Source of the DNA: Cordilura impudica
Lineage: Eukaryota > Arthropoda > Insecta > Diptera > Scathophagidae
NCBI GenBank assembly: GCA_963682025.1
Contig: OY821517.1
Location: 226,402,034-226,466,033 of the forward strand
DNA: 64,000 bases
Reading direction: 5' to 3'
A program made the position numbers and the translations under genes. This document shows, in pieces, positions 1 to 8,862 of the stretch (positions are counted from its first letter, which is position 1; each line of letters opens with the position of its first letter). The notes beneath the pieces were generated by a model. That model was not told where the DNA came from and did no database searches. It saw only the letters and a list, made by a program, of their open reading frames with translations.

Positions 1-793
1 TTTTGCAATTAAAGCATGTAAAAACAGCTGGTCTTTTTTCATTTGTGTTAAACGGACACACACTTGTATGATGTTGTTCTGCACATATCATACACGCAGC
101 ACTTCGATGGAAATGTTCACCGCCATGCCCATACATTAAGCAGTTCCAGCATTGAGTTGGTTTGTTCCTGGATTTCGATTTGTATTTTTTCCAAGAAATT
201 ATAATATTGGAAATTGTTCGTACATATTTTAAGGCAGTTGGGTTAAAATTTTTACGAACAAATTGAACTTCGTAAACTGCATTATTGTTTGAACTGAATT
301 TGGTGACTATTTCAGTTACGGAAGAAGGTGATAGGTTGTAGTTATTTAGCTCCTTGGAGATTTCCTCAGAGTTTATGCGGGGTAAACCGTGTAAGAAGGT
401 GGTGTATAACCTATTTTCTTTGGAGCCATAAGCATGAAACTCAATCTTACTCTCTTTAAGTATTTGCTTGTAGCATTCGTACATTTCTTTACTTGGAGCA
501 AAAATTTTGGTACCAATTGAAGTACGTTTGAAAATACAATCCTTACCAAGCAGCTTTTGTATTTCTGTAAATGAAGCGGTAGTTTCTAAAACAATGGGTG
601 GAGGTTTGTGTTCCTTAACATCGTTAATATTTGATGCGGGAGTTACGTCCATATCATTGAGGCCAGCAAGCAGGCTAAATCTGTTGCTTGAAGTTGACGC
701 AATGTTCGGGTTAACAAAACCCGGAGGAAGTTTTGTCACCTTCTTGTTGGCAATGAGCTTTCTTTTTGATGAAAATTTGGCCCCTCTGGCCAT
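1..793 (-). CDS. Jockey-group ORF1 (Gag-like nucleic-acid-binding protein), partial
   Basis: ORF1 proteins of this group bind the LINE RNA and form the retrotransposition particle. The ATG is at 793 (MARGAK start), and I read about 264 codons to base 1 without a stop. The N-terminal third is basic and Ser/Pro-rich; a central segment (around RTSIGTKIFAPSKE to LHGLPRI) resembles the domain that precedes the zinc knuckles. At the window edge are clustered zinc-knuckle Cys/His residues, including QCWNCLMYGHGGEHF and CMICAEQHH. The second copy in the window has an early stop and frameshifts, so this copy is the better preserved one. Its C terminus is off the window. Confidence 0.85.
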   Translation of the reverse strand, partial: MARGAKFSSKRKLIANKKVTKLPPGFVNPNIASTSSNRFSLLAGLNDMDVTPASNINDVKEHKPPPIVLETTASFTEIQKLLGKDCIFKRTSIGTKIFAPSKEMYECYKQILKESKIEFHAYGSKENRLYTTFLHGLPRINSEEISKELNNYNLSPSSVTEIVTKFSSNNNAVYEVQFVRKNFNPTALKYVRTISNIIISWKKYKSKSRNKPTQCWNCLMYGHGGEHFHRSAACMICAEQHHTSVCPFNTNEKRPAVFTCFNCK

Positions 794-966
794 CGCTAAA
801 TTTTTATTCCTGTTTTAAGCTGGATTGTCTACCACGTGAGACCAAATGAGATCAAGAATAGGCAATTGCAAAAACAAAAATATACTCTTGTTTTTAATTT
901 TAAATAGTTGTACTCTAAGCGCCTTAATTATTTACACGACCGTTCGTAAAGAGAGATAGATTCGAA
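1..966 (-). mobile_element. Jockey-group LINE, 5' part (copy 1, runs off the window)
   Basis: The minus strand reads a 5' UTR (966 to 794) followed by ORF1, which continues past base 1. The same 5' UTR and ORF1 are found on the plus strand at 29778-31038, where ORF2 follows, so this is the same LINE family. The 5' boundary near 966 is set by where the two copies stop matching, just outside a shared segment reading CTCTTTACGAACGG. ORF2 and the 3' end of this copy lie outside the window. Confidence 0.85.
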
Positions 967-1762
967 GTAAAATATTATTTTTTAAATCCAGAAAGGTGCA
1001 TATGCATAACTGGTAATGACTTTTTAGTAAGGACAAAAAAAAATATATATATAAATATATATATAAGAACAAAAAAAAAGATTCTTACAAAAAACTGTAA
1101 AAAAAAATTATATTTATAAATAAGTGCAGTTATATTACCCATAATTTTTATGATAATAATGGTAGTATTGTTGGTAAAGGCTATAATTAATAATATTCAA
1201 GATGTCTCGGAGAGAACAATGAAAAAGTTGTTGATAAATAAAATTATGAAGTCAATAAATAATTATATAGTAAAGGAAGAATAAAAAAATAGATATGTAT
1301 TTAGAGGATTTATTAGAAATACTAATCATATTCATTTTAATGGAATTGTCAGTTATATTATTTTTAAATAACGTAAAATTAGCATTAGTAATCAATGAAA
1401 TATTTTTTCAATAAAATGTTACAATAACATTATATAAATGGAAGAAGAAATTGAAAAATTACGAGATTTATTAAAAACTTTAAAGAAAATTCCTGGAAGG
1501 ACATATACAGAAAAAACCATAAAAATTAAAGTAATATATATTGAAAATTTTAGAAAAGAATTCCAAATTGAAATGAAAGACTTGAATATTCAGAGTTAAT
1601 AGAAAAGAATGAAAGATCTAAAATATTAATGAAAAACAACTATAGGAACTAATTGAAAGACACCTATCTATAATAAATTAAACTAAAAATTAAAAACTAA
1701 AAATTTAAAAAGTAAAAACTTGAATTAATAATTGAAAACCTGAAAACTGAAAAGTTAAATTA
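967..1762. other. AT-rich intergenic DNA; no gene seen
   Basis: Very A/T-rich with poly-A runs and a short (TA)n stretch near 1045-1070; there is no supportable coding region. From about 1620 it carries the fold-back motif CTATAGGAACTAATTGAAAG and repeats of the type AAACTAAAAATTAAAAAC, which recur in the fold-back arms further right. Confidence 0.6.
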
Positions 1763-1777
1763 AACAAGTAAGAAAAT

Positions 1778-1801
1778 TATAGTCGGTCTAGACCGACTAT
1801 A
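1778..1801. other. 24-bp perfect palindrome near the 5' end of R1
   Basis: The segment equals its own reverse complement around the centre GGTCTAGACC. It is intact in copy d (37315-37338) and degenerate in copies b and c, so it is a feature of the family rather than chance. Confidence 0.8.
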
Positions 1802-2388
1802 TGATACCCTATACCATGCGTTTAGAAACCCTATCTCTTAGGCCCAACTAACTGGACATAGAAAATAAGTAAAAACCAAATTTGAGTGGGATTTTTATTA
1901 ATTTTTTTGGCTGCAGATATGAAAAAGTTCATATCGGATGCTATATCCATATGGGGACTAGGTCCAAAAATTGACCGATCCTGATCATATTTGGTAAAGT
2001 CTCTTGTATTTTGCAAAAATATATACAAACAAAATTTGAGAAGAATCAGTGCAATATTTTTGTTTTTTAATAGATTTAAATGAAGATCGGGAAGCAGCTC
2101 TATATGGGGCCAAAGGGATCATTTTTGGAATACTCATGGATGGATGTAATGAATGCATACAAACCCAATTTGAGTAAGATCTATATGACAATTTGGATCT
2201 TATGGCAATTTATGTCGATTTCATAGGGGTAATTTGTATGGGGGCTAGGTCTGAACATGGACCGATTCTCACCAATTTCAATAGCGTTCATCCCATGGCC
2301 GATAAAAGCTTATATACCAAATTTCGTCAAAATATATTCATATTTGCGACCTGCAGTTTGATTACAAGCTTTACATGGACACACAGAC

Positions 2389-2420
2389 GGACGGACGGAC
2401 GGACGGACGGACGGACGGAC
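2389..2420. repeat. (GGAC)8 microsatellite inside R1
   Basis: Eight uninterrupted GGAC units. The mirrored GTCC run is in copy d (about 36717-36749), while copy b has only an impure version. A tetranucleotide run of this kind is typical of dipteran elements that seed microsatellites. Confidence 0.9.
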
Positions 2421-2613
2421 ATTGTTAAATCAACTCAGAAAGTGATTCTGATTCGATCGGTATAATTAAAGATGGGTCTAGGTCAAATATTTTTGGGTGT
2501 TACAAACAGCAGCACAAAGTCATTATACCCAAACCACATAGTGGTATAGGGTATAAAAACTGAAAAGCAAATATAAAAAAATTGTTTGAAAATCGTTAAT
2601 ATTTGAAAAAAAA

Positions 2614-2687
2614 AACAAGTAAGAGTGCCGAATCTTTGATACCCTCCACCTCGGTTTGAGTATTGATGATAAATGTAAACAAAATAA
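2614..2687 (+). repeat. R2 repeat, 5' end only
   Basis: AACAAGTAAGAGTG followed by GCCGAATCTTTGATACCCTCCACC matches the first part of the full R2 copy at 13508. After about 75 bp it breaks off directly into fold-back arm sequence, so most of the element has been lost here. Confidence 0.7.
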
Positions 2688-2689
2688 TT

Positions 2690-3402
2690 TTAATACCATT
2701 TTTCAGACTTTATAATTTATTTACTAAATTTGTTATTACATCAGACAAAATTTTTATTTTATTTATTTTTTTTTTTAATTAACGATCAAATCTTTTTTTC
2801 TTTCAAATATTAACGATTTTCAAACAATTTTTCATATTTGCTGTTCAGTTTTTTAATTTAACTTTTCAGTTTTCAGGTTTTAAATTTTTAATTCAAGTTT
2901 TTAGTTTTTAATTTAAGTTTTTAAATTTTTAGTTTTTAATTTTTAGTTTAATTTATTATAGATAGGTGTCTTTCAGTTAGTTCCTATAGTTGTTTTTCAT
3001 TAATATTTTTGATCTTTCATTCTTTTTTATTAACTCTGAATATTCAAGTGTCTTTCAGTTAGTTCCTATAGTTGTTTTTTCAAAATATTTTTTAAATCAT
3101 ATTTCACATAATCAAAGCTATTTTTTTATTTTCAAATGTCTCAGTTAGTTACTATAGTTCTTTTTCATTTCCAATATATTTTAGCTTCTTTATTATGTAA
3201 AAATATATCCGTTAACTTTGAATTTAAATACATTTTATATATTCTATTGAGTTTTTTTAGAGCTGACAACATATATTTCATTCACAAAACCCATTTTTTT
3301 TAGATTTATTTAAGAAAATAATCGTTTATTCAAGTCTATTTGTTTTTTTTCTGTTGAATTATTCCAATATATATATATATATATATTTTTCAAATATTAA
3401 CG
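2690..3402 (-). repeat. Fold-back array, left outer arm
   Basis: A/T-rich sequence made of TTTTTAGTTTTTAATTT-type strings and the unit CTTTCAGTTAGTTCCTATAG. It is the reverse complement of the right arm (12926-13500 and 15345-15470), including the non-repetitive stretch CAGACTTTATAATTTATTTA (RC of the segment near 15410). No coding potential. The LTR element at 3403 interrupts the arm, and the arm resumes at 7146. Confidence 0.7.
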
Positions 3403-4387
3403 TGTGATGATGTTACACACATCTTCATTTATCTTTATTTATTTCATTTATTCATCTTTATTTGTTTATATTTTTTTGTTTATTTTTGTTTACTATATGC
3501 ACATGCACATATTTATTTGTAATTATTTGTTTACATTTATTTATTTTTTTGCATATCTTTTCTTTTCATTCAACACATACCACAAAGTACACTAACCTTG
3601 GGTAAAGGGTTGAATTACAAAACAATAAATTATTGTGTAATTAAATATCACTGGAATGCAAAATGACAAATTTGTGAAAATTCAAATTGTGTCAATAACC
3701 CATGACAAATAGGAATGTCACTCAAATTTTGAGGGGAAAAATTTAAATTGATTATTGAACGTTTTCTGATTGGCTATTGAGCCCAACGTTCAAAAATCAA
3801 TGAATTTGTAATATGCGAATGTAAAGAAAAGAGAAGACTATTATTTAAATTAAGTAAACATATTAAATTATAATGATATAAAAGACCAGCATTTTCAAAT
3901 AAATAAATGAATTATAATTCTGATTTGAAAGGGTTATAATTAAAACCAAACAGAGAATTTCTTTTTTTTTTACTGGCATATTCTGCCAAAGGGTTTAAAC
4001 ATTGGCATAATCTGCCTACGTGCTATCTCTGTAAAACATTAAAAAAGTGCATCTAGCGTGCACGCGGGAACTGCTTTGAGGAAAGCACGTGACAAAATTC
4101 CTCCTGAGATTGGTCCGGTTCTCACCCAATCTTAGTATCCTTTTGTACACCCTCATACACTATATGGCGATCCTGCCAAGCTAACACTATATGGCGACCC
4201 TGCACCCTCATACACTATATGGCGATCCTGCCCCCATACATACACTATATTAAATTTAAATGCCACTAAGTACGTAGATTGCTAAAAGGCATACATTATA
4301 TAACGGTCCAGCGATTTTTATAATATTTGGTGATCCTAGCTGGCGTCCCACCTACACTATATGGCGATCCTGCCTTTTTACACTATA
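3403..4387 (+). repeat. 5' LTR of the compact LTR element
   Basis: Begins TGTGATGATG and ends CACTATA. The last 230 bp contain four further copies of the LTR-end/primer-site sequence CACTATATGGCGATCCTGCC (at 4158, 4185, 4213 and 4354, one with a mismatch) plus a truncated one near 4242. A 63-codon ORF at the LTR start is only low-complexity Phe/Tyr and is not treated as a gene. Confidence 0.88.
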
Positions 4388-4399
4388 TGGCGATCCTGC
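4388..4399 (+). promoter_or_regulatory. Primer-binding site (TGGCGATCCTGC)
   Basis: Directly abuts the 5' LTR. The same TGGCGATCCTGC follows the LTRs of the two 412-like elements in this window. Its complement would be a tRNA 3' end ...GCAGGATCGCCA; from memory this best fits an insect tRNA-Arg, as in the mdg1 group. Confidence 0.7.
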
Positions 4400-4464
4400 A
4401 AACACCGATCCTGCAAACACCGATCCTGCAAACACCGATCCTGCAAACACCGATCCTGTAAACA
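4396..4464 (+). repeat. Tandem 15-bp repeat AAACACCGATCCTGC after the primer site
   Basis: Four to five copies of AAACACCGATCCTGC lie directly downstream of the primer-binding site. Each contains the CGATCCTGC core of that site without the leading TGG. Confidence 0.8.
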
Positions 4465-4481
4465 CCTACACCACTATATAG

Positions 4482-4733
4482 ATGCCTACAAAGAACAGAG
4501 TTAGAATCAGCATAGAAATGGATGAACGGAAAGAGCAGCAAAAATTGTTATATGATGACGATAATCTAACAGAAGAAGAGAAGTTAAAATGGTTAATAGT
4601 ATGGTGGAAGTTTATAGGGATGAAAAGAGCTCCAACCATCGAAGACGTTAGAAATCCCACGACGAGGGATATAGAAACTAAGTTAATGATTGAGAAATCG
4701 GAAAATTGGAGACATAGGAAATTGCAAAACTAA
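4482..4733 (+). CDS. Small charged ORF of unknown function (83 aa)
   Basis: The only reading frame of note inside the compact LTR element. It begins MPTKNRVRISIEMDER, is rich in Glu, Lys and Arg, has no membrane segment or zinc knuckle, and carries WLIVWWKFIGMKR near the middle. It sits about 95 bp after the primer-binding site, where gag would start. It may be a remnant of a gag-proximal ORF like the charged protein at 49225 in the 412-like element, but I see no convincing alignment. It could also be a chance ORF. Confidence 0.35.
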   Translation: MPTKNRVRISIEMDERKEQQKLLYDDDNLTEEEKLKWLIVWWKFIGMKRAPTIEDVRNPTTRDIETKLMIEKSENWRHRKLQN

Positions 4734-6145
4734 AAAAAAAAAAAAAATTAAATCAATTAAAAAAAAATACAACAACAAAAAATTTTTTTTTAACTAAAAT
4801 AATAATGTAAAGTTATCACAACAAAATTGTTATATTAAAGTAATAGCGCAATTAGACAAAGAGAAAACTGTAGAAAATAAAATACAAATATTTTAAAAAA
4901 TGGACAATACAAAACATTATTATGGAATTAATATCAAAATCATAATAGAATTAAATGAAAATTGAATATAATATGTTAAACCAATTAAGAAAATTTATTT
5001 ATATGAAATATTGTTAATAACATTTTTTTTTTGGCAATGACAATGGTGAAAATAAAGGAAAGACTTTTTATAAAAGAAAATAAAGACAATGGAAATAAAA
5101 CAGGAAATTTTAAAAGAAGATAAACATAATAAAAGAGATAATAAAAACGCTGGTGATGACTGACGAACTAGGACAGACGATAGAGATGGCAGCGCCTATT
5201 GGAAATGTTCACTCCAAGATCGGTGTGTGTACATCAGGAAATAATTGAAAGGAAATGATATAAGGAATATATAATAGGGGTATAAAATGAATCAATAAAT
5301 TTGCGCGTTTATGAAGTGGTGATAATCCATCGAAACTAGATTCGATAATGGAGAAACTACGTGCCTGATATAATAAGATACAGTGATAATTCTGCGAAAT
5401 CCAGATTTCGACGTGAAGAAACTGACATCTAATATATAAAGGAAATAAATGATTTGATAATCATTGTAGACAAAGGTCGCAATGAAAGATATAATGATAG
5501 CTATGATCTAGAAAATATAAATGAAATAATAAATTCGCACTATAATGGAAAAGTGACGAAAAGTATGTGAGTATATGTTATGTAACGAACCCCGAAAGAT
5601 AAGATAGAATATGAGAAAATAATGAGGGAAAATCCTCGAAAATTTTAAAGAATCAAAAGGACACACCACGCGACATAGAATAGATGACTAAAAATTTATC
5701 GTAATTTCGAAAAGAAAATAATTATTTTTAAAATAAAAGATGAAAATTGCCATGTCATTGACCACATGAAGTTATACATGTTTCGATTGATGTAATTAAT
5801 ATGAAATGTAAAGGAGAAATTTAATAGATATAAAATGAAAATTCAATCTTAGATGTAAAAGGAAACATAAAATTATATCATAATAATACTTTAAAATTAT
5901 ATAAACGTAAATGAAAATGTAAAATTGTATAGATTGTTAATTACTACACATAAGAGCACATAGTGAACTTACTTATTTATATTGTTAACAACTAGATATA
6001 GAAATTACTTATTACATTTTTTTATATAATATTATATCACAAAAACAAAATTAGAATAACCACTAAGTTTAAGAGAAACAAAAATAATATTTTTATTTTA
6101 AGTAATGAAATTCATGAATTTTCTAAAACCCATAAATTTCATCTT
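4734..6145. other. Internal region of the compact LTR element; no gene seen
   Basis: About 1.4 kb of A-rich DNA with stops in every frame. No protease, reverse transcriptase or integrase motif is readable. It may be spacer that supports packaging size, as in LARD-type elements. Confidence 0.6.
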
Positions 6146-6156
6146 AAGGGTAGGGG
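6146..6156 (+). promoter_or_regulatory. Polypurine tract of the compact LTR element
   Basis: AAGGGTAGGGG immediately before the 3' LTR; plus-strand DNA synthesis would start here. The other LTR elements of the window have the comparable tracts AAAAAGGGTGG and AAAAAGGGAGG. Confidence 0.75.
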
Positions 6157-7141
6157 TGTGATGATGTTACACACATCTTCATTTATCTTTATTTATTTCA
6201 TTTATTCATCTTTATTTGTTTATATTTTTTTGTTTATTTTTGTTTACTATATGCACATGCACATATTTATTTGTAATTATTTGTTTACATTTATTTATTT
6301 TTTTGCATATCTTTTCTTTTCATTCAACACATACCACAAAGTACACTAACCTTGGGTAAAGGGTTGAATTACAAAACAATAAATTATTGTGTAATTAAAT
6401 ATCACTGGAATGCAAAATGACAAATTTGTGAAAATTCAAATTGTGTCAATAACCCATGACAAATAGGAATGTCACTCAAATTTTGAGGGGAAAAATTTAA
6501 ATTGATTATTGAACGTTTTCTGATTGGCTATTGAGCCCAACGTTCAAAAATCAATGAATTTGTAATATGCGAATGTAAAGAAAAGAGAAGACTATTATTT
6601 AAATTAAGTAAACATATTAAATTATAATGATATAAAAGACCAGCATTTTCAAATAAATAAATGAATTATAATTCTGATTTGAAAGGGTTATAATTAAAAC
6701 CAAACAGAGAATTTCTTTTTTTTTTACTGGCATATTCTGCCAAAGGGTTTAAACATTGGCATAATCTGCCTACGTGCTATCTCTGTAAAACATTAAAAAA
6801 GTGCATCTAGCGTGCACGCGGGAACTGCTTTGAGGAAAGCACGTGACAAAATTCCTCCTGAGATTGGTCCGGTTCTCACCCAATCTTAGTATCCTTTTGT
6901 ACACCCTCATACACTATATGGCGATCCTGCCAAGCTAACACTATATGGCGACCCTGCACCCTCATACACTATATGGCGATCCTGCCCCCATACATACACT
7001 ATATTAAATTTAAATGCCACTAAGTACGTAGATTGCTAAAAGGCATACATTATATAACGGTCCAGCGATTTTTATAATATTTGGTGATCCTAGCTGGCGT
7101 CCCACCTACACTATATGGCGATCCTGCCTTTTTACACTATA
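6157..7141 (+). repeat. 3' LTR of the compact LTR element
   Basis: Same length as the 5' LTR (985 bp), from TGTGATGATG to CACTATA, followed by the target duplication AACG. Confidence 0.88.
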
Positions 7142-7145
7142 AACG

Positions 7146-8335
7146 ATCAAATCTTTATTTTTTTTTTTTCAAATATTAACGATTTTCAAACAATTTTTTA
7201 TTTTTGCTTTTAAATTTTTAATTTAAGTTTTTAGTTTTCAGGCTTTCAATTTTTAATTCAAGTTTTTAAATTTTTAGTTTAATTGATTGTAGATAAATGT
7301 TCTTCAGTTAGTTCCTATAGTTGTTTTTCATTAATATTTTAGATTTTCATTCTTTTTTATTATTGTTATATTTTAGAGTTCAATAAATGGTTGTAATAAC
7401 TAGAATCGTTTATATATTATATAATTTTATTAAAGGTAGAACTAATTCAAAGAAAAAATTTTAAACAGAGCACTAACATGAAGTTACGTTTCTATGCTTT
7501 TTTATATTTATAGTTTTTATATTTTTAATTTTCGATTTTCAACTTTTACTTAAGTTAAGTTTTTTAAATTTTTAGTTATTTAGTATTTTAATTTTTTATT
7601 TTCCAATTTTTAGTTTTTAGTTTTTATATTTGCTTTTCAATTTTTTAATTTAAGTTTTTAGATTTTAGGTTTTCAATTTTTAATTTAAGTCTTTAGTTTT
7701 TTAATTTTAGTTTTTAGTATTTAATTTTTAGTTTTTGAATTTTAGTTTTAGTTTTTAAATTTTTAGTTTTTTAATTTTTTAATTTTTCAATTTTAAATTT
7801 TTAAGTTTTTAGTTTTTCTATTTGCTTTTCAATTTTTAATTCAAGTTTTTAGTTTTTTAATTTCTAATTTAAGTTTTTAGTTTTTTTTATTTTTTATTTT
7901 AATTTTTAGTTTTTAATTTTTAGTTTAATTTATGAAACATTTTTTAAATACTTTTATACTTTGAGTTAATTTTGACTAAATATACAAAATTAGGAACGTG
8001 AAACAAAAATTCTTATAATTATTATTCCAAACAATATTAGAGATTTATTTAGGGAACTTGTATATTTCTTTCTATATCAAGTTTTTTCTTACTGAATACT
8101 CATATACAAAGTATACAAATAATCTATCTTAAATGGTTTTTAGAAAGCTTAGGAACAACAAAAATTTTATATTTAGTCTAATATAAGTTTTTAATGTTAT
8201 TTTTTCTATCCAAATTATAAAAGTTTCCTAGATAATATTTACAAAATTAATTAAATATACTAAAACTTAAACATATTTCTATAATATTTTATTGAAATAT
8301 TGAAAACTTACTGTATTCTTATAGAATAGGTTTAT
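7146..8335 (-). repeat. Fold-back array, left inner arm
   Basis: Reverse complement of 11770-12925. Beyond the A/T strings it shares single-copy landmarks with that arm: the segment around GGTTGTAATAACTAGAATCG, the one around AGAAAGCTTAGGAACAAC, and TCATATACAAAGTATACAAA. No coding potential. Confidence 0.75.
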
Positions 8336-8862
8336 TATACTCAATTCGCACTCTACACATTTCAATTGTAATCATTTCATCATGAATTTTTCAACAAACT
8401 TTGAATATTGATGAAATTTATATGAAGAACTTTAACTTAAACTATTACAAAATATGTAATAAAAATGAAAATAAAGAATTTTTTTTATAATTGTTTACTA
8501 TGTTTAAAATTCAGTTAATTAAATTATTATAGAAATATATTTAAATTTAAGTAAATTTAATTAATTTTGTAGATATTTTGTAGGAAAATTTTACAATCTT
8601 GATAAAAAAAATGTTGATAAAATTGTTTAAGATTTCTGTAGTATATCACATAGTTTGTTTTATCTTATCTGTTATTAATGTTTTTATAATATTGTAAAAA
8701 TTATATTTTGCCGTCGGCAAAACGAATATTTTCTCAAATGATTCTAAAAAATCAATTACATAAGTAGTATTTTTACTAAAATAAAATAACATATTGGTCT
8801 AAATAAATCTACACAAACAAGTTATCATAAGGCCCGCTGAATTATTGATTCTAAACGATCAC
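8336..8862. other. AT-rich spacer between the left arm and the Penelope-like ORF
   Basis: No ORF and no clear repeat. The 5' end of the Penelope-like element probably lies in its last 60 bp (around GGCCCGCTGAATTATTG), but no sharp boundary is visible. Confidence 0.5.

Larger units (their letters stand above)
1763..2559 (+). repeat. R1 interspersed repeat, copy a (near complete)
   Basis: A non-coding repeat of about 0.8 kb. It starts AACAAGTAAGA, has a perfect palindrome at 1778-1801, then ATACCCTATACCA (1804-1816). It ends with the exact reverse complement TGGTATAGGGTAT (2542-2554) and TATAAAAA. A GGAC run lies near the 3' side. Three more copies are present (21818, 28874, 36580), all inserted in other elements. 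Subterminal inverted repeats plus the GGAC run recall mini-me/DINE-type (Helentron-derived) repeats of Diptera; that classification is inference. Confidence 0.75.
3403..7141 (+). mobile_element. Compact non-autonomous LTR retrotransposon
   Basis: Two 985-bp direct repeats (3403-4387 and 6157-7141) flank only about 1.77 kb of internal DNA. The 5' LTR is followed at once by a primer-binding site, and the 3' LTR is preceded by the purine tract AAGGGTAGGGG. The target duplication is AACG (3399-3402 and 7142-7145). Arm copies elsewhere in the window show the empty site, ATATTAACGATCAAATC. The LTRs are equal in length and I saw no difference between them, which suggests a recent insertion. There is no gag or pol, so replication proteins would have to come from another element. 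Confidence 0.88.

Noticed and set aside
507..818. 103-codon plus-strand ORF
   Set aside because: It is antisense to the LINE ORF1 on the minus strand. The same shadow appears at 29928-30224 opposite the second copy.
1831..2191. Overlapping minus-strand ORFs in R1
   Set aside because: R1 copies do not share an open frame, so these are chance ORFs in a non-coding repeat.
2389..2420. GGAC run considered as a CRISPR-like or satellite array
   Set aside because: A simple tetranucleotide microsatellite inside R1, with no spacers.
3404..3595. 63-codon ORF, identical at 6158-6349
   Set aside because: Low-complexity Phe/Tyr translation of an AT-rich LTR start. Its repetition only reflects the two LTRs.
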